64,000 nucleotides of DNA from an uncultured Erythrobacter sp. (GCA_913055155.1 CAJXJR010000005.1:1-64000), one strand, 5' to 3'; positions 28,854 to 37,727 are shown, counted from the first letter of the stretch. Numbers and translations are program-made. Notes: generated by a model from the sequence alone, not told the origin.

Positions 28854-30197
28854 TCACAAGCCCTGGAATGCGCCCGCTGGCGCTTCGTCGCTGCGCGCCA
28901 GCAGGGCGCCCAGCACGGCAATCGTCGCATCGCAGCGGGTGGGCAGCGAGCGATCCCCCAGCGCTTCGCCAATGGCCTGGCCCGAAAGGCCGGAGGTGCC
29001 GGCAGCATCGGCAATGGCCCAGTTGGGCACGTCCGTGGTTTGGGGAGGCGGCGGTTCGTCGGCAAGTTCGCCGGACAGCAGCAGAGTGGCGGCAAGGCTG
29101 CGCTCGAAAGCGATCCAGTCGTCGCGCATCTGCGGAACACCGTTCAGGAAGGCGTGATCGGTCACTTCCATGCAGGCCTCTGCGCCCGCCTCCCGCGCCG
29201 TGAGCAGCCATGCCTCGTAAAGCCGCGCGATTTCCAGCTGGTGTTCGCGCGAGACGACGGTTCGCGCCTCGAGCATGGCGCGGCGGACTGCGCCGCGGCG
29301 GTTCCCCATGCTCCTGCCGTCATCGCCCATGCTATCTGCCAGCCGCAGCGACAGCGCCGGAGCCAGTTCGCGCACCTGTTGCCAGGCGACAGCCTCGCCA
29401 AACAGTTCACGCGCGGCACGTTCGGCACGCCGTGCATCGCCGGGCATGGCGGCAGGCCAGGGATAGTCGGGCAGGACCATTGGCGCAGCAGTCTCTGCCG
29501 CCACGGGCTCGCGGGCGCGCGCGGGCGTGGGTGAATCGTCCTCTTCCGGCTCGATCGCCGTGCAGAAGCTGAGCAGCAACAGGAAGCCGCCCAGCCACCA
29601 GACGCCGTACTTGTTCAGCGAGTAGCGCCGGATCGTGTCCTCCAGCCCGCCCGGTTGGCTTTCACCAGGCTGCGCAGTCGCAAGGGCTGCGTGCGGCGAA
29701 GGCGAAAAGTCGCGATCCTCTATCGGCGCATATTCGGGATCGTAGGGTTCTTCGGATGTGAAACCATGGGAGTACACCTGCTCATCCGGCGGCAGCGTGT
29801 CGAGAATGTCGGTCTCGTCGGCAAAGCGCCCCGCTGGCTCCCACATTTCTTCCGGCTCCGGCTCCGGTTCGGGTTCGGGTTCGGGTTCGGGTTCGGGTTC
29901 GGGTTCGGGTTCGGGTTCGGGTTCGGGTTCGGGTTCGGGTTCGGCAGGTGGCTCCGGCGCAGCAGGCTGCGGGTCAAGCGGCTCCTGCACCCTGCGCGCA
30001 GCTTCGCGCTGCATTTCGGATGCAAGGAACAGCGCCTTGCCGCGTGCAGCGGTCAGGTCGGCAAAGGCCGAGATCGAACCGCCTGCATCAAGCTGGGCGC
30101 GCTGCGCCTCGTAAGCCTCGTGGATCGCCTGCTTGTCAGCTGTGGGCGCTATTTCCAGCGCAAGCCAGGGCCAGGCATCCGCCCCCGGCCCTGCCAT
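28854..30197 (-). CDS. J-like membrane protein with a Pro-Glu repeat
   Basis: I do not recognise a named family. The 447-residue product starts with about 65 residues resembling a degenerate J domain (WPWLALEIAPTADKQAIHEA), without an HPD motif. A run of alternating Pro-Glu follows (about residues 83-117), then an acidic linker, one membrane segment (about 196-214, WWLGGFLLLLSFCTAI) and a C-terminal domain of about 200 residues rich in Ala, Arg and Leu. The likely topology puts the J-like part and PE rod in the cytoplasm. It follows the phosphomannomutase gene by four bases, and a true J-domain protein lies upstream of that gene. A chaperone-related role is a guess. Confidence 0.7.
   Translation of the reverse strand: MAGPGADAWPWLALEIAPTADKQAIHEAYEAQRAQLDAGGSISAFADLTAARGKALFLASEMQREAARRVQEPLDPQPAAPEPPAEPEPEPEPEPEPEPEPEPEPEPEPEPEPEPEEMWEPAGRFADETDILDTLPPDEQVYSHGFTSEEPYDPEYAPIEDRDFSPSPHAALATAQPGESQPGGLEDTIRRYSLNKYGVWWLGGFLLLLSFCTAIEPEEDDSPTPARAREPVAAETAAPMVLPDYPWPAAMPGDARRAERAARELFGEAVAWQQVRELAPALSLRLADSMGDDGRSMGNRRGAVRRAMLEARTVVSREHQLEIARLYEAWLLTAREAGAEACMEVTDHAFLNGVPQMRDDWIAFERSLAATLLLSGELADEPPPPQTTDVPNWAIADAAGTSGLSGQAIGEALGDRSLPTRCDATIAVLGALLARSDEAPAGAFQGL
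29868..29939. repeat. Perfect hexanucleotide tandem repeat
   Basis: Twelve uninterrupted TTCGGG units (CCCGAA on the coding strand) encode alternating Pro-Glu in the J-like protein; imperfect units flank both ends (29850-29945). Because the unit is six bases, changes in copy number alter rod length without breaking the frame. Such purity in a coding tract suggests recent slippage. Confidence 0.97.
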
Positions 30198-30201
30198 CAG
30201 G

Positions 30202-31632
30202 TCAGTGCCCCACGCTTTCGCCGCGTTCCAGGCCGGAGAGCGCCAGCTGCTCGTCGATCTGCGCCATCAGCCGTTCGAGGCCTTCCTCGCTGTCGCTTTC
30301 GGCGCGGGCGACCAGCACATCCTGCGTGTTGGAAGCGCGCAGCAGCCACCAACCATCGGGCGTGTTCACCCGCACGCCATCGGTGGCGTTGACTTCGATG
30401 CCTGCGGGCACGTCGTCGCCGGTCAGGCGCGCTTTCACTTCGTCGATGGCAGCAAACTTGCGGCTCTCGTCCACCTGGAAGCGCATTTCCGGGGTGTTGA
30501 GCATGGCCGGCATCTCGCCGCGCAGCTGCGTGACCGACTTGCCCAGCCGCGCCGAGGCCGCCAGCAGCCGCACGCCGGCATAAAGCGCATCGTCGAAACC
30601 GTAGTATTCGTCGGCGAAAAACACGTGGCCGCTCATTTCCCCGGCCAGCGGCGAGGAAACTTCCTTCATTTTGGACTTAATCAGCGAGTGACCTGTCTTC
30701 CACATCAGCGGCTTGCCGCCGCACTTTTCGACATGGTCGAACAGCGCGCGGCTGGCCTTCACATCGGCGATAATCGTGGAACTAGGTAGTCTTGCGAGGA
30801 GGTCCTCGGCGTAAATCATCAGTAGTTGATCCCCCCAGATGATCCGGCCTTCGCCGTCGATCGCGCCGATCCGGTCGCCATCGCCGTCGAAAGCCACTCC
30901 GAAGTCGAGGTTCTTCTCGGCGACAAGCGCACGCAGGTCGGCAAGGTTGGCCTCGACAGTGGGATCAGGATGATGATTGGGAAAATTACCGTCGACCTCA
31001 GTGAACAGCAGGTGGTGCTCACCCGGAAGGCGCTTGGCGAGGAGCTCGAGCGCGGGGCCGGCAGCTCCGTTGCCCGCGTCCCAGCCGACCTTGAGGCCGG
31101 ACAGTGCGCCTTCGTCCACCCCGTCGAGTGCAGCCAGCAGACGCTCGACATACTCTTCGATGATGTCGAGGCTTTCGACGCTCCCCGTCCCGTCGACCCA
31201 GTCCCCCTGCACGGCCATTTCGCCGAGCCGCTGGATATCAGTGCCGAAGAACGGTCGGCCCCGAAATACCATCTTGAAGCCATTGTAATTGGCGGGATTG
31301 TGGCTGCCAGTTATCTGAATGCCGCCATCTACCTCTTCGGTTGAGGCCTCCGCATAATAGAGCATGGGGGTTGGCCCCATGCCGATCCGGCGCACGTCGC
31401 AGCCGGTGGAGGTGAGCCCTTCGACCAGCGCATGTTCCAGCATCGGCGAGCTGACGCGCCCGTCGTAGCCCACGGCCACCTTGGGCGCGCGGTCCATCCC
31501 TTCCATGTCGCGCACCAGCAGCGTGCCGAACCCGCGCCCGATCGCGCGGGCATCGTCGGGGCCCAGCGTTTCGCCGATGATCCCGCGGATATCGTATTCG
31601 CGCAGCACGGTAGGGTGGAAGGTGTGGCTCAT
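30202..31632 (-). CDS. Phosphomannomutase/phosphoglucomutase
   Basis: This 476-residue alpha-D-phosphohexomutase interconverts hexose 1- and 6-phosphates through a phosphoserine. The active-site loop is QITGSHNPANYNGFK, the metal loop DGDGDR, the sugar-binding loop GEMSGH, and the C-terminal phosphate-binding domain contains DGVRV. TGSHNP is the normal form in AlgC-type enzymes. Products feed GDP-mannose and UDP-glucose for exopolysaccharide and LPS. It sits between two J-type genes on the same strand. Confidence 0.92.
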   Translation of the reverse strand: MSHTFHPTVLREYDIRGIIGETLGPDDARAIGRGFGTLLVRDMEGMDRAPKVAVGYDGRVSSPMLEHALVEGLTSTGCDVRRIGMGPTPMLYYAEASTEEVDGGIQITGSHNPANYNGFKMVFRGRPFFGTDIQRLGEMAVQGDWVDGTGSVESLDIIEEYVERLLAALDGVDEGALSGLKVGWDAGNGAAGPALELLAKRLPGEHHLLFTEVDGNFPNHHPDPTVEANLADLRALVAEKNLDFGVAFDGDGDRIGAIDGEGRIIWGDQLLMIYAEDLLARLPSSTIIADVKASRALFDHVEKCGGKPLMWKTGHSLIKSKMKEVSSPLAGEMSGHVFFADEYYGFDDALYAGVRLLAASARLGKSVTQLRGEMPAMLNTPEMRFQVDESRKFAAIDEVKARLTGDDVPAGIEVNATDGVRVNTPDGWWLLRASNTQDVLVARAESDSEEGLERLMAQIDEQLALSGLERGESVGH

Positions 31633-31662
31633 TTCACGTCCTCGGGCTTGGTCTTCCAGCGT

Positions 31663-31947
31663 CTATTCCACGCTGTCGGGGAGTTCGTCCAGCAGCAAGT
31701 CACGCGCGGCATTGGCCTCGTGCACCTGTGCGTTGGTGCCGCCCCTGTCCGGATGGACCATGGCGACCAGGCGCTTATGCGCGGCAATTATTTCAGTTCG
31801 GTTGGCAAAGCGCGACACGCCAAGCGTCTCGCGCGCATTGATGATCGCCTGTTCGCGCGCCGATATCTTGGGCTGCCACGGCCAGCGCTTGAAGATCCAG
31901 TAATAGAACAGCACCACGGCCGCGATGACGACGAGGAACTTGGTCAT
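31663..31947 (-). CDS. Small membrane-anchored J-domain protein
   Basis: This 94-residue protein has an N-terminal membrane segment (about residues 3-20, FLVVIAAVVLFYYWIF) and a C-terminal J domain. The HPD tripeptide that stimulates DnaK is intact (MVHPDRGGTNAQVHEANAARDLLL). The order and size recall TIM14/Pam18-like and DjlA-like bacterial J proteins. It should recruit DnaK to the inner membrane. It lies five bases after the MipZ/ParA gene and 30 before phosphomannomutase. Confidence 0.88.
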   Translation of the reverse strand: MTKFLVVIAAVVLFYYWIFKRWPWQPKISAREQAIINARETLGVSRFANRTEIIAAHKRLVAMVHPDRGGTNAQVHEANAARDLLLDELPDSVE

Positions 31948-31952
31948 GGCGT

Positions 31953-32783
31953 TCAGGCCGGCTCGACCAGCGGCGTGGTGGCCGGTTTCGCCACCTCCTC
32001 ATCACGCTTGGGCACCCGCAGGTTGAGATTGGCGACGAGGTTGCGCAGCTCCTGGCGCGCGACCAGGTGGCTGGTGCCCAGCTCGCCCAGGTGCCCCTTG
32101 TCGAGCAAGGTGAGGCCCGAGGGGAACAGTTCGCGATAGATTACGCGTTCCGACAGGCCCTGCACCGCGCGGAAGCCCACGCGCTTGGAAAGCTCTGTCA
32201 GCGCCTCGTCGATGCGGCGTTGGTTGCGCGCATCGGTATAGCCGGTGCGGTTGCGCACCACGACCCAGTCCATCTCGCGCTTCTGCTGTTCGATCTGCGC
32301 GCGGCTGCGCTTGATCCGTGCTTCCCAGATCAGCTCGGCATAGAAGCTGAGCTTACGGACCTTGAAGCTTTCGGCATCGACCTGACCGATCAGGTCGAAA
32401 TCGACGAAGCTGTCGTTCATCGGCGTCACCAGCGTATCGGCGCTGGCGGCGACGTGGCGAGCGAAGGGATCGTCGCGGCCGGGCGTGTCGAAAAGCAGGA
32501 AATCCACCCCTTCGCCGATCCGGGCAGCCTCTTCCTCCAGTTCCTCCACGCTGTCGCCGTGGCACACGTCGAACACCGGGCCGGGCAGCTGCACGCCGCG
32601 GCGGCGCTGCGTCTCGGCGCGGTTCTCGCAATAGCGGTAGAAGGTGCGCTGGCGCGTATCGAGATCGAGCGCGGCGACCTTCGCCCCCTGGTAGGCCAGG
32701 GCCACGGCGACATGCACGGCGGTGGTGCTCTTGCCGGTGCCACCCTTCTCATTGGCGAAGACGATGCGATGCGGGGCTGTCAC
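31953..32783 (-). CDS. MipZ/ParA-type ATPase
   Basis: This 276-residue deviant Walker A ATPase begins near HRIVFANEKGGTGKSTTAVH, with the two lysines of the ParA/MipZ family, and has DFLLFDTPGRDD as its switch II region. The MipZ-like length and C-terminal half (MDWVVVRNRTGYTDARNQRR) fit the alphaproteobacterial protein that binds ParB and blocks FtsZ assembly near the poles. No ParB is encoded here. GTG 32783 is preferred because it falls just before the conserved start; TTG 32801 in frame has no ribosome-binding site. It is divergent from panC. Confidence 0.85.
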   Translation of the reverse strand: MTAPHRIVFANEKGGTGKSTTAVHVAVALAYQGAKVAALDLDTRQRTFYRYCENRAETQRRRGVQLPGPVFDVCHGDSVEELEEEAARIGEGVDFLLFDTPGRDDPFARHVAASADTLVTPMNDSFVDFDLIGQVDAESFKVRKLSFYAELIWEARIKRSRAQIEQQKREMDWVVVRNRTGYTDARNQRRIDEALTELSKRVGFRAVQGLSERVIYRELFPSGLTLLDKGHLGELGTSHLVARQELRNLVANLNLRVPKRDEEVAKPATTPLVEPA

Positions 32784-32852
32784 GGGCGGTCTTTCTCTCA
32801 AGAGGTTGTGGCGCTAGGCCATGGAAACGCAGTCTATCGGAGCCTTGCTGCC

Positions 32853-33704
32853 ATGCAAACCGTCACCACCCTGCCAGAGCTGCGCCAAGCTGTGGATGAA
32901 TTGCGCAAAAGCGGCTCCATTGCGCTGGTGCCGACGATGGGCGCGCTGCATGAGGGGCACCTGACACTGGTGCGCGAAGCGGCGAAGGTGGCCGACCACG
33001 TGGCCGTGTCGATCTTCGTGAACCCCCGGCAATTCGGCGAAGGCGAGGACCTGGACGCCTATCCCCGGCAACTGGCGCAGGATTCGGCCAAGCTGGTGGC
33101 CGAAGGCGTGGCCCTGCTGTGGGCGCCCGGCGTGGAGGCGATGTACCCGCAAGGCTATGCCACCAACATTTCGGTGAGCGGTGTCAGCGCCGGGCTGTGC
33201 GGCGCTGACCGTCCGGGCCATTTCGATGGGGTGGCGACGGTGGTGTGCAAGCTGTTCAACCAGGTGCGGCCCGACATGGCGCTGTTCGGCGAGAAGGACT
33301 GGCAGCAGCTGGCGGTAATCCGCCGCATGGCGCGCGACCTCGACCTGACGCAGCCGCATGTCGATGCCATCCACGGCGTGCCCATCGTGCGCGATCCGGA
33401 TGGCCTGGCGATGAGCAGCCGCAATGCTTATCTATCGACCGAGGACAGGGCCGCGGCAGCCGCCTTGCCACACGCGATGGACACAGCGATCGCCGCTATC
33501 CGCAACGGGCAGGACGCCGCGTCCGCACTGGCCGCCCTGAAGGACGCCTTGCACGAAGCAGGCTTTGCCAGCGTCGACTACGCCGAACTGCGCGATGCCG
33601 ATTCCATTGCCCTGCTCGAAGGCGATAATGGCAATGCCCGCCTGTTCGTCGCCGCACGCATCGGCGGGACACGGCTGATCGACAACAAGGCGGTTTCCAC
33701 GTGA
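32853..33704 (+). CDS. panC: Pantothenate synthetase
   Basis: PanC joins pantoate and beta-alanine with ATP to make pantothenate for coenzyme A. The 283-residue protein shows the nucleotidyltransferase motif PTMGALHEGHL, IFVNPRQF, and LFGEKDWQQL with the KMSKS-like loop near AMSSRN. ATG 32853 (MQTVTTLPEL) is taken from the family N terminus. The open frame upstream overlaps mipZ on the other strand and is not coding. Its last bases overlap the GTG of the DUF4403 gene. Confidence 0.95.
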   Translation: MQTVTTLPELRQAVDELRKSGSIALVPTMGALHEGHLTLVREAAKVADHVAVSIFVNPRQFGEGEDLDAYPRQLAQDSAKLVAEGVALLWAPGVEAMYPQGYATNISVSGVSAGLCGADRPGHFDGVATVVCKLFNQVRPDMALFGEKDWQQLAVIRRMARDLDLTQPHVDAIHGVPIVRDPDGLAMSSRNAYLSTEDRAAAAALPHAMDTAIAAIRNGQDAASALAALKDALHEAGFASVDYAELRDADSIALLEGDNGNARLFVAARIGGTRLIDNKAVST

Positions 33705-35197
33705 TCTTTCGCCGTCCGGCACGGCTGGCGGCATGTATCGCCGCGTGCCTGTTGGCGGCGGGGTGTTCACATGAAATAGAGACCGAGGCGCCGCCGCGCG
33801 TCGAAACCGCACCGGACCTGACAGGCGTCGTCTCCACCATGACGGTGCCGGTGGCGATCCCGCTTGACCAGTTGCAGGCCGCGCTGGAACGGCGTGCCCC
33901 ACGCCGGTTGTGGGAAATGCACGAGCGCAAGGCCAACTGCATCCCGGCGCAGAGCGTGCGCCCCCTTGGCATCGATATCGAACTGACGCCCGACGTGCCC
34001 TGCACGATCATCGGCGAAGTCACGCGTGGACGGGTGCGCCTGTCCGGCGGCGGCGAGCGGCTGACGATCGGCTTTCCCACCAGCGCCACGATCCGTGCCG
34101 AGGATATCGGCGACATCCTGGAAGGCGAAACCGCGACCGGCTCGGCCGACGTGGCGCTGAACGCGCGATTGCGTGTCACGCCGCAGTGGCGCATGGCCGC
34201 CGACCTTGACCTGAATTACCGCTGGAGCCGCGAGCCGGGAATCGAATTCCTTGGCCAGCGCATCGAATTCACCCGCCAGGCCGATGGCACGCTGACAGGC
34301 ATGGTGGCAGACCTGGAGCAGGAGCTGGAAGGCGAAGTTGCGCAGCTTTCCTTGCGCCCGCTGGTCGAGCGCGCGTGGCAAAACGGCTTCACCGTGGTCT
34401 CGCTCAATGCAGACAATCCGCCTGCATGGCTGCGCATCACGCCGCAGCAGCTGGGCGTTGCCGGATACCACGTGCAAGGGCGGCAGATGCTGGTCGATAT
34501 CGCCTTGTCCGCGCGCATGGAAACACGCGTGGGCGCAAGGCCGGACAATCCCGAACCCGTGCCGCTGCCACCGCCTGTGCCGGACCTTGGTAGCGAAGGC
34601 CTCTCGGTCGAAGTGCCGGTGATGGTCGATTACGACCAGCTGGAAGGCGTGGTGATGCGCGCTCTGGCCGATTTTGCGAAAGACGGCGTGACCCTGCCCG
34701 GCGTGGGCACGGTGGATGCCGAGTTCCATGCCGTGGAAATCTACGCCACCGAGAACCGCCGGATCGCCGTGGGCATCAATGCCACGGTGACTCCGCGCGA
34801 GGGGCTGTCCGCACGTTATGGCAGCGCCGATGGGCAGGCGTGGCTGACGGGCCTGCCCTACAACGCCGAAAACAGCGCTGTGCTGGCGATCCGCGACCTG
34901 GCCCTGGCAGGCGATACCGACCGGCGCACGGTCGACCTGCTGCTGGCGCTGTTCGCAAACGAGCAGGTGCGCGCCACCATCGAACAGGCGCTGGTGGGCG
35001 ATTTCAGCGCGCACTATGCCCGCATTGTCGAACATGCGCGCGAAGCCGTGGCCGACATCGAAGGCGATGGCCTGGCGCTGTCGATCACCATCGACGAGGT
35101 GCGCCATGGCCGCGTGCAGGCCACCGGGGCAGGGCTGTTCCTGCCAGTGGCGGTGCGCGGCGAAGGCCGGCTGGCTGTCGATCTGGAAGGGATATGA
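33701..35197 (+). CDS. DUF4403-family lipoprotein
   Basis: This 498-residue protein has a lipoprotein signal peptide (lipobox LAAGC, Cys22) and a long soluble part of repeated beta-rich modules (TMTVPVAIPLDQLQ near residue 47 and SVEVPVMVDYDQLE near 305 are similar, suggesting an internal duplication). This arrangement resembles DUF4403 proteins, which recall the lipid-binding TULIP folds; their function is not established. It starts at GTG 33701, overlapping the panC stop, and shares ATGA with the next gene. Confidence 0.75.
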   Translation: MIFRRPARLAACIAACLLAAGCSHEIETEAPPRVETAPDLTGVVSTMTVPVAIPLDQLQAALERRAPRRLWEMHERKANCIPAQSVRPLGIDIELTPDVPCTIIGEVTRGRVRLSGGGERLTIGFPTSATIRAEDIGDILEGETATGSADVALNARLRVTPQWRMAADLDLNYRWSREPGIEFLGQRIEFTRQADGTLTGMVADLEQELEGEVAQLSLRPLVERAWQNGFTVVSLNADNPPAWLRITPQQLGVAGYHVQGRQMLVDIALSARMETRVGARPDNPEPVPLPPPVPDLGSEGLSVEVPVMVDYDQLEGVVMRALADFAKDGVTLPGVGTVDAEFHAVEIYATENRRIAVGINATVTPREGLSARYGSADGQAWLTGLPYNAENSAVLAIRDLALAGDTDRRTVDLLLALFANEQVRATIEQALVGDFSAHYARIVEHAREAVADIEGDGLALSITIDEVRHGRVQATGAGLFLPVAVRGEGRLAVDLEGI

Positions 35198-35583
35198 CCA
35201 TGACCGAAGACGATTTCCGCACTTATGTCGCCGCCTTCAACGCGGCCGATTTCGACGGCTTCGGGCGCTTTTACGCCGACGACGTGGTGTTCGAACTGGG
35301 CAGCCGCAAGCGGATCGTCGGTCGCGACGATATCCTTGCCTTCTACCGCAAGGTGCGCGCGCACCTGGACGAGCATATCGATCTGCGCGGCGTGCTGGTG
35401 GGGCCGCGCCATGTCGCCATGTATTGCCGCACCGTGTTCACCACGCTGGTCGACTGGCCGGATTACGAATTCGGCGCGACGGTAAAGGGCGACGTGCGCG
35501 AGGTGGAGACCATCGCCTGGTACGATCTCGACAAGGGCGGGCAGCGCTTCACCCATATCCGCGGCGGGCGGTTCAAGCCCTGA
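35194..35583 (+). CDS. SnoaL/NTF2-like protein
   Basis: This 129-residue protein has the cone-shaped NTF2-like fold suggested by DFRTYVAAFNAADFDGFGRF at the N terminus, FYADDVVFELG and a C-terminal strand (RFTHIRGGRF). Members of this size are ketosteroid isomerase- or polyketide cyclase-like enzymes, or bind small hydrophobic ligands. No substrate can be named. The start overlaps the DUF4403 stop (ATGA), so the two are translationally coupled. Confidence 0.78.
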   Translation: MTMTEDDFRTYVAAFNAADFDGFGRFYADDVVFELGSRKRIVGRDDILAFYRKVRAHLDEHIDLRGVLVGPRHVAMYCRTVFTTLVDWPDYEFGATVKGDVREVETIAWYDLDKGGQRFTHIRGGRFKP

Positions 35584-35646
35584 AGCACACAGCGTCTGGA
35601 CTTGCCGCGCCGACGGCCTAGTCTTGCGCACCGGAGGGGAGAGCAC

Positions 35647-37233
35647 ATGATCTTACGTTTGGGAATTGCTATCGCGGCACTGGGCCTCGCTGCCTGCGCA
35701 CCGCAAGCCACGCCCGATGCCGCCGCGCCCGAAGCAGCGCAGCGCCCCAATATCCTGCTGATCATTTCCGACGATGTCGGCAGCGACGTGACCAGCGGCA
35801 TGTTCCCCGGCATCATCGACGAATTGCAGCGCACGTACGGTCCGCAGGGCTGGAACCACCCGCAAGTCGACCGGATCGACGGCCACCCGGCCTCCACCCC
35901 GGTGCTGAACGGGCTGGCCGACAGCGGCATGACCTTCAGCCAGACCTGGGCGCAGCCGTTCTGCTCACCCACTCGCGCCAGCCTGCTGACCGGGCTGAAC
36001 GTTCGCGAGCATGGGGTGGCCACCTATGCCGATGCTCTCGATAGCTCGCACACCAGCTTCGTGCAGGCACTGCATGACGCGGGCTATGCCACCGCCGTGT
36101 TCGGCAAGTGGCACATGGCAGGCCTGCCCGATCCGGATGGCGAGGACTATCCGGGCATGAAACCGCTGCAAGCTGGGTTCGACTATTTCGCCGGCAACCT
36201 GCACGCGGCGCTGCCCACCTTCTGGGATTGGGAACTGCAGGTACAGGACGAAACGACCGGCCCTGACAGGTGGCGTACGAGCCCTGCGCCCGCACGCTCG
36301 CTACCCGGCGTGGCGCCCACCACCAATGCCGCCGTGGTCAAGACCGCTCAGCTGATCGACTGGATGGAAGAGCGCGAAGCGGAGGAGCCCGACCGCCCGT
36401 GGTTCGGCTGGTTCGCCTTCAACCTCAGCCATGCCACCATCGACCAGGACCCCAGCGCCATGATGATCCCCGAGGCGGACCTATTGGACGAGGGAACGCG
36501 CGCCGAGGTGGAGGCTTGCGGCGGCACCTATGCCAGCCAGGACGTGGGCGAGTGTTCGGGCGAGGCGACCATGCGCTTCATGACCAATGCCCTCGACACG
36601 CTGATCGGCCACGTGCTGCGCGCCGTGCCGGAGAACACATACGTCATCTACGTCGGCGACAACGGCACGCCGATGTACGGGCGACCGCAGCTCGACTATA
36701 TCGACAATCTGTACATCACCCGCGAGGCGCGCGGCAAAGGGACTGCATGGCAAGGTGGGGCATGGGTGCCGCTGGTAATCGCCGGGCCAGGCATCGAACC
36801 GGGCGGGCGCAGCCGCGCGCTGAGCCACGTGGCGGACCTGTTTCCCACGATCCTGCAACTGGCCGGGCTTTCCGTGCCAGACAGGGTTTCGGGCGGCGCG
36901 GCAGGCGGCAACATTCCGCTGGCGGGGCGCTCTCTCGGCCCGGTGCTGTTCGACGGTGCACGCCACGTGCGCGAACCCGAAACCGGCGTGGTGCTGACCG
37001 AAAGCGTGAACCTGATGACCGGCGGCACGCGCGTGGTGGGCGTGCGCAACGACCGCTACAAGCTTGTCTGCGCAGACCGGGTGGAGGATTGCCTCTACTT
37101 CGATCTCGCCGCCGACCCGCTGGAGCAATATCCGCTGGAGCAGCACACCGCTTGCACGGTTGAGGATGCAGATGGCGTCGACCGCAACTATTGCCTGCTG
37201 CGCCAGGCACTGGCCGAGCATAGCATCCTCTAG
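35647..37233 (+). CDS. Lipoprotein sulfatase (type I, formylglycine-dependent)
   Basis: This 528-residue enzyme of the alkaline phosphatase superfamily has a lipoprotein signal (LAAC, Cys17). PNILLIISDDVGSD supplies the first metal-binding aspartates, and FCSPTRASLLTG carries the C-x-P-T-R motif whose Cys must be converted to formylglycine. GKWHMAG and YVGDNGTP supply further active-site residues. It needs a maturase (FGE or anSME), which is not in the window. The natural sulfate ester is unknown; arylsulfatase-like is the safest label. GGAGGGGA precedes ATG 35647. It converges on the next gene with a 4-bp gap. Confidence 0.88.
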   Translation: MILRLGIAIAALGLAACAPQATPDAAAPEAAQRPNILLIISDDVGSDVTSGMFPGIIDELQRTYGPQGWNHPQVDRIDGHPASTPVLNGLADSGMTFSQTWAQPFCSPTRASLLTGLNVREHGVATYADALDSSHTSFVQALHDAGYATAVFGKWHMAGLPDPDGEDYPGMKPLQAGFDYFAGNLHAALPTFWDWELQVQDETTGPDRWRTSPAPARSLPGVAPTTNAAVVKTAQLIDWMEEREAEEPDRPWFGWFAFNLSHATIDQDPSAMMIPEADLLDEGTRAEVEACGGTYASQDVGECSGEATMRFMTNALDTLIGHVLRAVPENTYVIYVGDNGTPMYGRPQLDYIDNLYITREARGKGTAWQGGAWVPLVIAGPGIEPGGRSRALSHVADLFPTILQLAGLSVPDRVSGGAAGGNIPLAGRSLGPVLFDGARHVREPETGVVLTESVNLMTGGTRVVGVRNDRYKLVCADRVEDCLYFDLAADPLEQYPLEQHTACTVEDADGVDRNYCLLRQALAEHSIL

Positions 37234-37237
37234 GCCA

Positions 37238-37540
37238 TCACAAGTTCTGCATCACTCCCAGGGCACCGCCCAGCACGGCAAGGCCGAACACCAGCGCGCG
37301 CTTGCCACTGCCCTGCCCGCGGAGCGCGGTGAAGTTCAGCGCCAGCCAGACCAGCAAGCCAATCCCGCCGCCATAGCCGATGGCAAAGCCGACATCCTGG
37401 CCAGGGCGCAGGAAGACCTGGTCTGCCCCGGCACCGCTGATCACGGCGATCGAAAAAGCCAGCGCGGCCCCGGCGAGGCCGGCTGCCCAGGCCTTCCAGC
37501 CGTCGGCCTTGTCCCGCTCGATGATTTCTCCCTTGCCCAT
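37238..37540 (-). CDS. Small membrane protein of unknown function
   Basis: This 100-residue product (MGKGEIIERDKADGWKAWAA) has three hydrophobic segments (about residues 18-38, 45-65 and 75-95) and no recognised domain. The start at ATG 37540 is chosen because the 15 codons upstream are not hydrophobic or conserved-looking; the exact start is uncertain. It lies downstream of tRNA-Gly on the same strand. Confidence 0.6.
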   Translation of the reverse strand: MGKGEIIERDKADGWKAWAAGLAGAALAFSIAVISGAGADQVFLRPGQDVGFAIGYGGGIGLLVWLALNFTALRGQGSGKRALVFGLAVLGGALGVMQNL

Positions 37541-37637
37541 GGTCTGTACCCCCGTCGATTCCTGACAGGGGGCATGGTCTCGCATCGCCGGGCGCAGCGA
37601 AATGCCACAATGATGGTAGGCCGCATTTGGAGGGGGC

Positions 37638-37711
37638 TGGAGCGGGTAGCGGGAATCGAACCCGCATAACCAGCTTGGAAGGCTGGGGCTTTACCACTAA
37701 GCTATACCCGC
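37638..37711 (-). tRNA. tRNA-Gly (anticodon TCC)
   Basis: The minus strand folds as a full cloverleaf: acceptor GCGGGTA/TACCCGC, D arm with GTGGTAAA, anticodon stem CCAGC/GCTGG around CTTCCAA (TCC), T arm CGGGTTCGATTCCCG, discriminator T and encoded CCA (37638-37640). The length is 74 bases with CCA. Confidence 0.96.
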
Positions 37712-37727
37712 CCGCTCAAGGGTGGCC

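Noticed and set aside
27387-29534. A 715-codon plus-strand open frame opposite the helicase and the J-like gene
   Set aside because: It spans two unrelated minus-strand genes and the gap between them, as expected of a shadow frame.
29850-29945. The hexamer array as a CRISPR-like or intergenic satellite
   Set aside because: There are no spacers, the unit is six bases, and it lies in frame within a coding sequence as Pro-Glu.
30202-31632. TGSHNP in the mutase active site seen as a deviation from TASHNP
   Set aside because: TGSHNP is the normal sequence in AlgC-type phosphomannomutase/phosphoglucomutases, so the enzyme looks intact.
32067-32852. An N-terminal extension of panC by about 260 residues
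   Set aside because: The open frame upstream is antisense to the MipZ/ParA gene, and panC homology begins exactly at ATG 32853.
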